Positions 6,662 through 14,088 of a DNA stretch of 22,301 nt are shown in pieces (within the stretch, counting starts at the first letter, position 1; each line of letters begins with the position of its first letter). The stretch comes from CAYUIS01 sp964444825 (GTDB lineage: Bacteria > Chloroflexota > Anaerolineae > B4-G1). Location: positions 1-22,301 of the forward strand of contig CAYUIS010000083.1 in assembly GCA_964444825.1 (NCBI GenBank), in the 5' to 3' direction. The notes beneath the pieces were generated by a model. That model was not told the DNA's origin and made no database searches. It worked only from the letters and a program-made list of their open reading frames with translations. The translations under genes and the position numbers were made by a program.

Positions 6662-9553
6662 ATGGAACGAACCCGTTTGCTCGGCCTGGCCCTGGCCTTG
6701 ATATTAGCGCTTGTTGTGGTGGTCGTCCCGGGGGCATATGCAACTGAACCGTTGCGAGCAGACTATGCTGATGATGAACCTGTCGAGCACCTGGATCTCT
6801 CGGCGATAGAATCCCTCGCCAGCAACTGGCAGGCCAAGTGCGTGGACTGTCCGAAGCAGTTCTCCGGCATGACCGATCGCAGCTTGCGCCTGGATAGCGA
6901 CGGTCATCCTCACATCGCCTATGGCGAGGACCATCTATACTACGCGTGGCACGATGGGATGGAATGGCACTACGAGATGGTAGACAGTGCCTCACAAGTG
7001 GGCTCGGGCGCTTGTCTGGCTCTGGATGCTGCAGATGATCCCTGTATCAGCTACCATGACTCGACCAACGATGACCTAAAGCTCGCTTGCCGGGTAGGCA
7101 GCTCCTGGGACATCCAGACTGTGGACGGTGAGGGAGTTGTGGGCTACCATCCCTCCCTGGCCTTGGATGCTGCTGGCAATCCCCATATCAGTTACTATGA
7201 TGATGGCAACGACAACCTGAAATACGCCCATTGGACGGATGCCACCTGGGACATTCAGATTGTGGATAGCGTGGATTTTGTGGGCCAGAATTCTTCTCTC
7301 GTCTTGGATGCTGCCGAACACCCGCACGTCAGCTACCTAGCCGGATACAACTTAAAGTACGCTCGCTGGACAGGCAGCGCTTGGGATATCCAGACGGTGG
7401 ACAGCGGGGCATGGGCGTGGAGTACCTCTCTGGCTTTGGGCGCCACTGGCGATCCCCATATCAGCTACTATGATGACGGCGGCGACGACTTGAGGTACGC
7501 CCATTGGACGGGCAGCACCTGGGACGTTCAGGTCGTGGACAGCGGGGGAGATACAGTCAGGGGGACTTCTCTGGCCTTGGATGCCGCTGACCACCCCCAC
7601 ATCAGCTATTACGACGAGGGCAATGGTGACCTAAAGCACGCCCACAGGATAGGCAGCACCTGGGATATTCAGACCGTGGATAGGGAGGGGGATGTGGGCT
7701 GGTTTTCTTCCCTGGCCTTGGACACTGCTGGCAGTCCCCACATCAGCTACTACGATTACACCTATCGAGATCTCAAATACGCCCACTGGACGGGCAGCAC
7801 ATGGGACGTCCAGATCGTGGACAGCGAGGGAGATGTGGGCTGGGGGCATTCCCTGGCCTTGGATGTTGCTGGCACCCCCCACATCAGCTATATCGGAGAG
7901 GGCCTGCGGTACGCTCACTGGACGGGCAGCACATGGGACATCCAGACTGTAGACAGCCAGGGATGTCCGGGCGGATCGACTTCCCTGGCTTTGGATGCCG
8001 ATGGCCACCCTCACATCAGCTACGTCGGCGGCCTCGCCGGGAGCGACCTAAAGTACGCCCACTGGACGGGCGGCGCATGGGACATTCAGATCGTGGATGG
8101 CGAGGTAGGTGAAGGATGGAGTACCTCCCTGGCCTTGGATGCTGCTGGCAATCCGCACATCAGCTACTTTGTTCCGACCAAATGGAGTCTCAAGTACGCC
8201 CGTTGGACGGGCAGCACCTGGGATATCCAGACGGTGGACAACGGGGCAGTCTGGCACACCTCCTTGGCCCTGGATGCCGCTGGCCACCCCCACATCAGCT
8301 ACCGCGACGGGGACAACGCTGACCTCAAGTACGCCCACTGGACGGGCAGCACCTGGGACATTCAGACTGTGGATGGCGAGGGGGATGTAGGCTATCACAA
8401 CTCCTTGGCTTTGGACGCTGCTGGCAGTCCGCACATCAGCTACACTGGAGAGGGCTTAAAGTACGCTCACTGGACGGGCAGCACCTGGGATATCCAGACA
8501 GTGGATAGCCAGGGAGGCGTTCATACCTCCCTGGCCTTGGATGCTGCTGGCAACCCTCACATCAGCTACGTCGACGGTCTTGCCGAGACCGACCTCAAGT
8601 ACGCCCGCTGGACGGGCAGCGCCTGGGACATTCAAGTGGTGAGCGGCGGGGGATGGGCCTGGCGCACCTCCCTGGCCTTGGACATTGGCGGCTATCCTCA
8701 CATCAGCTACCGTGAGTATCTCGACGGCGACCTGATGTACGCCCATCAGCTCCGTCCTCTCACGCTGAACAAGCAGGCCACACCCAGCGACGGCTGGCGT
8801 CTTGGCGATACCTTGACCTACACCCTGACCCTCGCCGGCCCTGGGCTGAGCGCCCGTCTGTGGGATCCTCTGCCTGACAACGTTGACTATGTCTCTGGCT
8901 CTATCACCAGCACCCTGATGCCCCCGGCGGTCTACAGCCCCACCGCCCACGCGGTGGTGTGGCAGGGTACGCTGAGTACTGGAACGGTTGACTCGATCCA
9001 CTTCCAGGTCACCCCCGAGATCACCTTTGTGAGATCGCTTGCTGCGCCGCAGGAGGTGACCAACACGGGTTGGTTGACCGACACGGCAAACGGACAAGCG
9101 ATCACGGCCACGGCGAGCACAACCCTGATGCCAATTCCCGTCTCGTTGGATGTCGAAGCGGTACCCCGTGATGGCCTGCGGCAGAACGATCTCCTGACCT
9201 ACACCCTGACTATGTCCGGTCCGGGATTGAGGGTGCGCCTGTGCGACCCGCTGCCGCCGATGGTGCGTTATGTCCCGGGCAGTATCGCGGGTACCCTCGT
9301 GCCGACGGCGGTCTACAGCCCGACGGCTCACGCCATCGTATGGGAGGGCACGTTGCCCACCGATACGGTCGAGACGATCCGCTTCCAGGTCACCCCCGGC
9401 ATCACGGGCACGGGGTCGCTCGATCTATCGGGGCCTATCGTCAACACGGCGTGGCTGGCGGCGATGGAGAGCGGACGCGAGGTGAGGGCCAGCGTTATCG
9501 TGAACGGGTACCACATCTACGTGCCGCTCGTCTTGAGGGAATCGAGCGCCTGA
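6662..9553 (+). CDS. Secreted protein with 14 propeller-like repeats, two DUF11-like domains and YVPLVLR tail
   Basis: 963 residues. Signal peptide with cleavage likely after AYA at residue 27. From about residue 80 to 700 there are 14 repeats of roughly 45 residues with the pattern SLALDAAGxPHISYxDxxxxDLKYAHWTGSTWDIQTVDS. Repeats 1, 2 and 4 are the most diverged. The Asp-x-x-Gly-x-Pro-His turn and Trp-Asp strand suggest beta-propeller blades, and 14 would give two seven-bladed propellers. Two domains of about 125 residues follow (starting near 700 and 826), each with LTYTLT and AVYSPTAHAxVW, like the DUF11/conserved-repeat beta-sandwich of surface proteins. The C-terminus has HIYVPLVLRESSA. 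ATG at 6662 with GAGGAGGTG (6648-6656) upstream. Probably an extracellular or cell-wall protein. Ligand unknown. Confidence 0.88.
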   Translation: MERTRLLGLALALILALVVVVVPGAYATEPLRADYADDEPVEHLDLSAIESLASNWQAKCVDCPKQFSGMTDRSLRLDSDGHPHIAYGEDHLYYAWHDGMEWHYEMVDSASQVGSGACLALDAADDPCISYHDSTNDDLKLACRVGSSWDIQTVDGEGVVGYHPSLALDAAGNPHISYYDDGNDNLKYAHWTDATWDIQIVDSVDFVGQNSSLVLDAAEHPHVSYLAGYNLKYARWTGSAWDIQTVDSGAWAWSTSLALGATGDPHISYYDDGGDDLRYAHWTGSTWDVQVVDSGGDTVRGTSLALDAADHPHISYYDEGNGDLKHAHRIGSTWDIQTVDREGDVGWFSSLALDTAGSPHISYYDYTYRDLKYAHWTGSTWDVQIVDSEGDVGWGHSLALDVAGTPHISYIGEGLRYAHWTGSTWDIQTVDSQGCPGGSTSLALDADGHPHISYVGGLAGSDLKYAHWTGGAWDIQIVDGEVGEGWSTSLALDAAGNPHISYFVPTKWSLKYARWTGSTWDIQTVDNGAVWHTSLALDAAGHPHISYRDGDNADLKYAHWTGSTWDIQTVDGEGDVGYHNSLALDAAGSPHISYTGEGLKYAHWTGSTWDIQTVDSQGGVHTSLALDAAGNPHISYVDGLAETDLKYARWTGSAWDIQVVSGGGWAWRTSLALDIGGYPHISYREYLDGDLMYAHQLRPLTLNKQATPSDGWRLGDTLTYTLTLAGPGLSARLWDPLPDNVDYVSGSITSTLMPPAVYSPTAHAVVWQGTLSTGTVDSIHFQVTPEITFVRSLAAPQEVTNTGWLTDTANGQAITATASTTLMPIPVSLDVEAVPRDGLRQNDLLTYTLTMSGPGLRVRLCDPLPPMVRYVPGSIAGTLVPTAVYSPTAHAIVWEGTLPTDTVETIRFQVTPGITGTGSLDLSGPIVNTAWLAAMESGREVRASVIVNGYHIYVPLVLRESSA
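6900..8750 (+). repeat. Tandem coding repeats, about 140 bp each (14 units)
   Basis: DNA-level repeats inside the secreted protein. Phrases such as tccctggccttggatgctg, cccacatcagctac and cactggacgggcagcac recur nearly unchanged in the later units. The later units are more alike than the first ones, which suggests recent expansion or gene conversion. Short-read assembly may have collapsed or misordered units. Confidence 0.85.
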
Positions 9554-9588
9554 TACAGCAGCGATGGATTTCCACTACCTGTGGTTCT

Positions 9589-9666
9589 TTACCGCGGCGG
9601 CAGGCCGAACTGCTCCCGTTCCTCGGCCGTCAACTCGCGGATGACGCAGTGCCCCCTGGTGCCCAT
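9589..9666 (-). pseudogene. 25-codon ORF, possible gene-end remnant
   Basis: On the minus strand ATG at 9666 reads MGTRGHCVIRELTAEEREQFGLPPR then stop. A TGA lies in frame three codons upstream. The ending resembles C-terminal tails of larger repeat proteins, so this may be the remnant of a lost gene. Otherwise nothing was found between 9554 and 9717. Confidence 0.2.
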
Positions 9667-9717
9667 CGGTGTTCATAGCGACAGGCGTCACTATTGAATG
9701 TAACCTTATATCACACT

Positions 9718-9740
9718 GGCCCAGAGATACTCTCTGGGCC
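9718..9740. terminator. 10-bp perfect hairpin between convergent genes
   Basis: GGCCCAGAGA (9718-9727), TAC, TCTCTGGGCC (9731-9740), followed on the plus strand by GGTTTCTC. It lies between the end of the plus-strand secreted-protein gene and the end of the minus-strand protease gene and could serve both. The U-tract is poor. Bases 9741-9843 show nothing more. Confidence 0.5.
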
Positions 9741-9843
9741 GGTTTCTCGTGCACCTGTTCTTGTGGATACTGTGCTGACTATGCCAGTCATTGACCCTAC
9801 ATCGCTAGCATCGATGGATGCGTGCTCGACCAGTATGGATCAT

Positions 9844-10230
9844 CTATCCAGGGCGATGTTCATCCCACACCAAACTAGGCCCATCAAGCACTATAGGAAC
9901 CGCATTCAACACGTTGCGGCCAAGAATGCCCCACGCCCTGTCGATCACCAGAAACTGTCCGCGGAACGTCCGACCACAGAATAAAAGCTCCAGTCGAACA
10001 ACTGATGCCAAGCTCACGCTACCGTCGAAGCCTACTAGTTCATACTGTCTGTCCGGGACAATCGCAATGCCCAATGAGTCCACGGCTGTATGTGGAACCA
10101 AGGTCACGTCGGCCCCCGAGTCCAACAGCATCGGCACGTCCGGTTGGAGCGCTTGGTTATCCGGATCGCGTAGTGTTACCTGCGCCATTGGCGCAGGTGG
10201 ATCAAACTGTTCAGTGTCATACACTGGCAT
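9844..10230 (-). CDS. Retropepsin-like (clan AA) aspartic protease
   Basis: 128 residues, about the size of a single-domain retropepsin subunit, which works as a homodimer with one catalytic Asp from each chain. The active-site motif is PMLLDSGADVTLVP with D37-S38-G39. The second family signature, the hydrophobic-Gly segment before the C-terminal helix, is WGILGRNVLN near residue 100. No signal peptide or membrane helix, so probably cytoplasmic. The start used is ATG at 10230 (MPVYDTEQF), with GAGGGG about 7 bases upstream. An ATG at 10260 in frame would add ten residues of basic sequence. The start overlaps the end of the small gene upstream by 14 bases, so the two are translationally coupled and work together or are co-regulated. 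The substrate is unknown; the small partner protein is one candidate. Confidence 0.85.
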   Translation of the reverse strand: MPVYDTEQFDPPAPMAQVTLRDPDNQALQPDVPMLLDSGADVTLVPHTAVDSLGIAIVPDRQYELVGFDGSVSLASVVRLELLFCGRTFRGQFLVIDRAWGILGRNVLNAVPIVLDGPSLVWDEHRPG

Positions 10231-10432
10231 CGGGAGACCCCTCGATGACCTCCATCTCAAAATCGACTGCCTGTTCCGGATGTGCCAGACGAGGGCTGAT
10301 TATGTGAGCACCCCGCTTGATCTGAATGTCAGGAACAATAACATACACCTTTGTTTTATCCGGCAGGCGAATATCATCCCTCAATCGTATTTGCCCATGC
10401 TCCACTACACCCTCCAGGGTGACAATACCCAT
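10217..10432 (-). CDS. Small AF2212/AbrB-like protein, partner of the retropepsin-like protease
   Basis: 71 residues. The opening MGIVTLEGVVEHGQIRLRDD, then IRLPDKTKVYVIVP, has the pattern of DUF104/AF2212-type or AbrB-like antitoxin folds (short strand, ENG-type turn, 'LPEGTxVxVxV'). The C-terminal half is acidic. The ATG at 10432 is chosen because TAGGAGGTG precedes it at good spacing and because the promoter at 10502-10530 would start transcription near 10495, downstream of the longer ORF start at 10519. In known systems AF2212-like proteins sit beside PIN toxins. Here the neighbour is a protease instead. Whether it binds DNA, the protease or both cannot be told. Confidence 0.7.
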   Translation of the reverse strand: MGIVTLEGVVEHGQIRLRDDIRLPDKTKVYVIVPDIQIKRGAHIISPRLAHPEQAVDFEMEVIEGSPDASV

Positions 10433-10501
10433 AATGCACCTCCTACTCCCACTCTTCCACACTGGCTTTACCTCGGCTGGATATGCAGGCTCCTTGATTT
10501 C

Positions 10502-10530
10502 ATTATACTTCACGGACACATGACTGGCAA
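10502..10530 (-). promoter_or_regulatory. Promoter of the small protein-protease pair
   Basis: On the minus strand TTGCCA (10530-10525), 17-base spacer, TATAAT (10507-10502). Near consensus, about 70 bases before the ATG at 10432. Confidence 0.65.
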
Positions 10531-10671
10531 ACTATGGGATGCCAGCAAACTAGGGTATGGCGAAAACGGAAGAGGGGCAGTTTGTCCCATTGGAGCTCGA
10601 GTTTCGCCCTGTTTTCGGGGCGCTATGTCCCACAATCTGCGCCGATAAGCCATTTATGCCCGAACTTTAGT

Positions 10672-10700
10672 TTGTCCCTTTGACGTCCGTACGTTATAAT
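10672..10700 (+). promoter_or_regulatory. Promoter of the ADP-ribosylglycohydrolase gene
   Basis: TTGTCC (10672-10677), 17-base spacer, TATAAT (10695-10700), 28 bases before the ATG at 10728, so the leader is about 20 bases. The stretch 10531-10671 between this and the divergent promoter holds no gene. Confidence 0.6.
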
Positions 10701-10716
10701 CAGTGGTTGGACGTCA
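10681..10716. promoter_or_regulatory. Inverted repeat over the -10 region, candidate operator
   Basis: TGACGTCC (10681-10688) and GGACGTCA (10709-10716), 20 bases apart, bracket the -10 hexamer and transcription start of the ADP-ribosylglycohydrolase promoter. A repressor dimer bound there would block RNA polymerase. No regulator is identifiable nearby. Confidence 0.4.
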
Positions 10717-10727
10717 GAGGATACGCT

Positions 10728-11660
10728 ATGGAACTCACCCCAACGATACGAGATCGAGCGCGCGGCTGCGCGGTGGGCGCGGCCGTGGGCGATGCGCTGG
10801 GGATGCCCCTGGAGTTTGGACCACGCCAGCCGGCCCAGGCCTTGGTGCGGGATATGCGCCCCGGTCGTATTCCTGCCGGGTCCTTTACCGACGATACGGA
10901 GATGGCGCTGGCGCTGGCCGAAAGCCTGTTGGCCCACTACCCCCTGGACGGAGATGACCTGGCACTCCGTTTTGTGGCCTGGCGCCAGGCTGGCCCCGAT
11001 GACGTGGGCATCCACACCAGCAGCGTCCTGTCCGGGATCGCTGCTGGCAGGCCGTGGCAGCAGGCGGTGGAGACCGCGCAGAGACGCAGGCCCGATTCGG
11101 CCGGGAATGGCTCGGTGATGCGCTGCTGGCCGGTGGCGCTTGCTCACTGGGACGGTCTCGACCGGCTGCTGGCCGACAGTCGCCTGCAGAGCCAGGTCAC
11201 CCATCCCCATCCCGAGTGTGTGGCCGGAAGCGAGTTTGTCAACGCGACCCTGTTCCACCTGTTGCATCAGGTCCCGCCGGCCGAGGCGGTGAGACGAGCG
11301 CTGGCGGCCGTGCAGTTGCCCCTCCCTCTGCGAGCCGTCATCGAGGCGGCCCCCGAGCGCCCGCGCCAGGCGCTAAAGAACAGCGGATGGGTGCGCCACA
11401 CCCTGGAGAGCGCCGTATGGGGGCTGTTGACCACCGATTCGTTTGAGGAGGCGGTCGTGCAGGTCGTCAACCTCGGGAACGACGCCGACACGGCGGGGAC
11501 GGTGGTGGGCGCGCTGGCCGGGGCGGCCTATGGTCTGGAGGCGATCCCCGCCCGGTGGCGGGTCTCACTCAAAGGGGAGTGGCCGCTGAGGAGCGGGGCG
11601 GTCTGGGGCGTGCAGGACGTGATCGATCTGGCGGACCAGTTGGTACGTTTGACACGCTAG
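10728..11660 (+). CDS. ADP-ribosylglycohydrolase family protein (DraG/ARH type)
   Basis: 310 residues, the usual size. Enzymes of this all-helical, two-metal family remove ADP-ribose from proteins, nucleic acids or O-acetyl-ADP-ribose. The N-terminal GCAVGAAVGDALGMPLEF and FTDDTEMALALAE (T54-D55-D56) and the C-terminal NLGNDADTAGTVVGALAGAAYG (D252, D254, T255) supply the metal ligands. The middle GNGSVMRCWPVAL segment is also typical. The ligand set is complete, so the protein should be active. ATG at 10728 with AGAGGA at 10716-10721. No macrodomain, ADP-ribosyltransferase or nitrogenase gene is in the window, so the substrate cannot be named. It has its own promoter and no close downstream partner. 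Confidence 0.93.
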   Translation: MELTPTIRDRARGCAVGAAVGDALGMPLEFGPRQPAQALVRDMRPGRIPAGSFTDDTEMALALAESLLAHYPLDGDDLALRFVAWRQAGPDDVGIHTSSVLSGIAAGRPWQQAVETAQRRRPDSAGNGSVMRCWPVALAHWDGLDRLLADSRLQSQVTHPHPECVAGSEFVNATLFHLLHQVPPAEAVRRALAAVQLPLPLRAVIEAAPERPRQALKNSGWVRHTLESAVWGLLTTDSFEEAVVQVVNLGNDADTAGTVVGALAGAAYGLEAIPARWRVSLKGEWPLRSGAVWGVQDVIDLADQLVRLTR

Positions 11661-11678
11661 TACGTCACGGGAAGGTGA

Positions 11679-11810
11679 ATCGTCATTCTGAGCAGCCTGT
11701 CCTGAGCCTGTCCTGAGCCTGTCGAAGGATAGCGAAGAATCTCACTGTTGCCAACGAAAAGTCGTCTGCTTTGCAGAGGCGAGATTCTTCGCTCCGCTCA
11801 GAATGACGAT
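11679..11810. repeat. Palindromic interspersed repeat, copy 1 (CGTCATTCTGAG family)
   Basis: Ends are perfect 15-base inverted repeats: ATCGTCATTCTGAGC (11679-11693) and complement (11796-11810). Inner arms AGCGAAGAATCTC (about 11731-11743) and GAGATTCTTCGCT (11781-11793) pair too. An 11-base tandem (CCTGTCCTGAG) sits in the left arm. It is non-coding and MITE-like, lying between stop 11660 and the VOC gene. A related copy lies at 16333-16431. Confidence 0.85.
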
Positions 11811-11857
11811 CCATCTTCTTACCTTGATGAGGTACTGGCTTGAGGGAATCAAAAACT

Positions 11858-12247
11858 ATGAATCACCTGTCCATCGATCAGCAGATCACGTTTCTCTATA
11901 CCCGTGACCTGGAGACGACGGCCCGTTTCTATGAGGAGGTGCTGGGCCTTCCGCTGGCCCTCGATCAGGGTGCGTGTCGTATCTACCGCGTCAGCGGCGA
12001 TGGCTACCTTGGCTTCTGCCATCGGGCCGAAACGGTTGAGCAGCCGTCCGGTGTGATATTCACCATCGTCACGGACGAGGTGGACGAGTGGTACAGCTTC
12101 CTCTGCCAGCGGGGCGTCGTCTTTGAAAAGCCCCCGGCGGTCAACCCTCAGGTCAACATCTACCATTGTTTCCTGCGCGACCCCAATGGGTACCGGATCG
12201 AGATCCAGCGGTTTCTCGATGGTGCGTGGAATCGACAATCGGAGTAG
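11858..12247 (+). CDS. VOC superfamily (glyoxalase/bleomycin-resistance/dioxygenase fold) protein
   Basis: 129 residues, one pair of beta-alpha-beta-beta-beta modules. The N-terminal ITFLYTRDLETTARFYEEVLGLPL is the classic VOC opening, and the C-terminal FLRDPNGYRIEIQRFL is the classic ending with the metal-ligand-position Glu. The usual first His ligand position is occupied by a Phe/Leu-rich stretch, so the metal site may be incomplete. ATG at 11858. GAGGGA lies about 10 bases upstream, slightly long. A TTG at 11840 in frame is less likely. It ends 33 bases before the amidohydrolase and may be co-transcribed with it. Function within the superfamily cannot be assigned. Confidence 0.85.
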   Translation: MNHLSIDQQITFLYTRDLETTARFYEEVLGLPLALDQGACRIYRVSGDGYLGFCHRAETVEQPSGVIFTIVTDEVDEWYSFLCQRGVVFEKPPAVNPQVNIYHCFLRDPNGYRIEIQRFLDGAWNRQSE

Positions 12248-12280
12248 AAGCGGAATATCACATTCCAGGAAGGAGCGCCA

Positions 12281-13918
12281 ATGGATTTTGAACTGGTCAT
12301 CAATAACGGCACCGTGATCGACGGCACGGGGCGCCCCCGATTCCGCGCTGACCTGGGCATCAGCGACGGCAAGATAGCGGCCATTGCCCCGGGCGAGCAA
12401 CTGGCGGGCCATCAGGCGCTCGATGCCGCCGGCCTGGTTGTCAGTCCAGGCTTTATCGACGTTCACTCCCACGCTGACTGGGTCCTCCCCCTCTCCGACC
12501 ACGACGAGATCCTGGCCCCGCTACTCCTACAGGGCATCACGACCCTCGTCACCGGGAACTGTGGTTTCTCCCCGGCGCCGCTCGGGGAGGAGTCGTCCCC
12601 CCTGCTGGATGGTTTCTCTGAGATGTTGAGAGAGCAGCCCTTCCCCTATCACTGGCGCTCGGTAGCCGAGTTCCTGGACGTCCTGGAACGGAATGGCCTG
12701 ATGCTCAACGCCGCCCTCCTGGTGGGTCACGGTGCGCTGCGCTATGCGGCGATGGCCCATCGCGCCGACACTTCCTCCCCTCCCTCGCCGCAGGATATGA
12801 AAAGCATGCACACCCTGGCCCGGCAGGCGCTCCTGGAGGGTGTCTTTGGCCTGTCGGCCGGGCTGGCCTACGCTCCGGGCGTTTTCGCCCGTAATGAGGA
12901 ACTCTTGTCCCTGCTCGGGACCGTGGCTGAGGAGGGGGGCATGTTCGCCGTCCACGGACGCGCCTACTCCTGGGTCTCTCCCCTGTACACACCCAAGATC
13001 GTGGGCACGGCCCACAACATCCGCTCGACGCGGGAACTGATGGACCTGGCCCGGCGAGCGGGGGTGGCGCTTCAACTATCCCACCTGATCTTTGTCGGTC
13101 GCCGCACCTGGCGCACCCATCGCACCGTCCTGCGCGACATCGAGCGGGCGGCCGCCGATGGCCTGGACGTGGCCTTTGATGCCTACCCCTACACTGTGGG
13201 TAATTCCACCGTCAACGTGGTCTTCCCTGACTGGTTCCTGGAGGGCTTTGCGGACAACGTGGACGACCAGGCAGCCCTGAAAAAGCTCAAGCGGGAGATG
13301 GACGTGCTGCGCCTGGCCCTGGGTCTGGGCTATGGCGACATCACGTTGCTCTGGGGCTGCGTGCCAGAACTGGCCGAGTTGGAGGGGCTGGATTTTGCTG
13401 CCATTGCCCGCCATCTTGGGTTGCCCGAGTTCGAGGCGTATATGCACGTCGCCCGATCAAGCCATGGCAAGGCGCGCATCCTGTTGGGCACCTACTCTGG
13501 CGATGGCGAGCGGGAGGAGCCACTCCAAGCTGTGCTTTCGCACCCTCTGTGCGCGTTCATGACCGATACCATCCTGACGCGCCGGGGGCGTCATAACCCG
13601 GCTTCGTTTGGCACCTTTCCCCGCTTGCTGGGACGATACAGCCGCGATCTGGGGCTCTTCTCACTGGAGGAGGCCGTGCACCGTATGACGGCGTTCTCGG
13701 CCGATCGAATCGGTATGACCGGTGTGGGCGCCATCCGCGAGGGGAACTGGGCTGACCTGGTGCTCTTTGACCCCGACACGGTAGCTGACAATACGACCAC
13801 GGAGCGGGCCGACGCGCCGCCAACGGGCATCAGGGCGGTGCTCGTCTCAGGCCACGTCGTGGCGCAGGATGGGCAGGTCGTAGACCGCGGGCGATGGGGT
13901 CGTGTGTTGCGGCGATAG
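12281..13918 (+). CDS. N-acyl-D-amino-acid deacylase-type amidohydrolase
   Basis: 545 residues, the family's usual length. It belongs to the D-aminoacylase branch of amidohydrolases, which hydrolyse N-acyl-D-amino acids to the D-amino acid and a carboxylate with one or two zinc ions. Visible pieces: small beta-sandwich start (LVINNGTVIDGTGRPR), PGFIDVHSHADW with H62 and H64, NCGFS with the bridging Cys C94, the family signature GLSAGLAYAPG, FAVHGRAYS (H225), LQLSHLI (H268), and the catalytic-Asp region FMTDTILTRRG (D429). The C-terminal sandwich is intact (GNWADLVLFDPDTV). ATG at 12281 with AAGGAG 6 bases upstream. No signal peptide, so cytoplasmic. Substrate preference (Asp, Glu or neutral D-amino acids) cannot be read from these motifs. 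Dihydroorotase- or dipeptidase-like use is a less likely alternative. Confidence 0.9.
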   Translation: MDFELVINNGTVIDGTGRPRFRADLGISDGKIAAIAPGEQLAGHQALDAAGLVVSPGFIDVHSHADWVLPLSDHDEILAPLLLQGITTLVTGNCGFSPAPLGEESSPLLDGFSEMLREQPFPYHWRSVAEFLDVLERNGLMLNAALLVGHGALRYAAMAHRADTSSPPSPQDMKSMHTLARQALLEGVFGLSAGLAYAPGVFARNEELLSLLGTVAEEGGMFAVHGRAYSWVSPLYTPKIVGTAHNIRSTRELMDLARRAGVALQLSHLIFVGRRTWRTHRTVLRDIERAAADGLDVAFDAYPYTVGNSTVNVVFPDWFLEGFADNVDDQAALKKLKREMDVLRLALGLGYGDITLLWGCVPELAELEGLDFAAIARHLGLPEFEAYMHVARSSHGKARILLGTYSGDGEREEPLQAVLSHPLCAFMTDTILTRRGRHNPASFGTFPRLLGRYSRDLGLFSLEEAVHRMTAFSADRIGMTGVGAIREGNWADLVLFDPDTVADNTTTERADAPPTGIRAVLVSGHVVAQDGQVVDRGRWGRVLRR

Positions 13919-14068
13919 CGGGCCCTGGCTGCAACCCAGACTATGGTTATCTACGTAATCATAATGGGGATTCAGCGGTTTTTGCGACCTGAAGACGATG
14001 GCGGCGAGAGGGGGCACGTTCTGTTGCTGCAGACGATGCCACAGGCGCCATTCTGTAGCTTTTCGCTC

Positions 14069-14088
14069 GGAGGCGATACAATGCTATG
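14069..14088 (+). promoter_or_regulatory. Minimal ORF (ATG CTA TGA) overlapping the ABC ATPase start
   Basis: GGAGG (14069-14073) lies 7 bases before ATG 14081, which opens a two-codon ORF whose TGA (14087-14089) overlaps the ATG at 14086 that starts the ATPase gene (12 bases from the same Shine-Dalgarno). Ribosomes may terminate and restart. The rest of 13919-14068 shows no gene or clear promoter. Confidence 0.35.

Noticed and set aside
6900..8750. CRISPR-like periodic repeats
   Set aside because: The 140-bp periodicity is in frame and encodes protein blades, with no constant repeat/unique spacer pattern.
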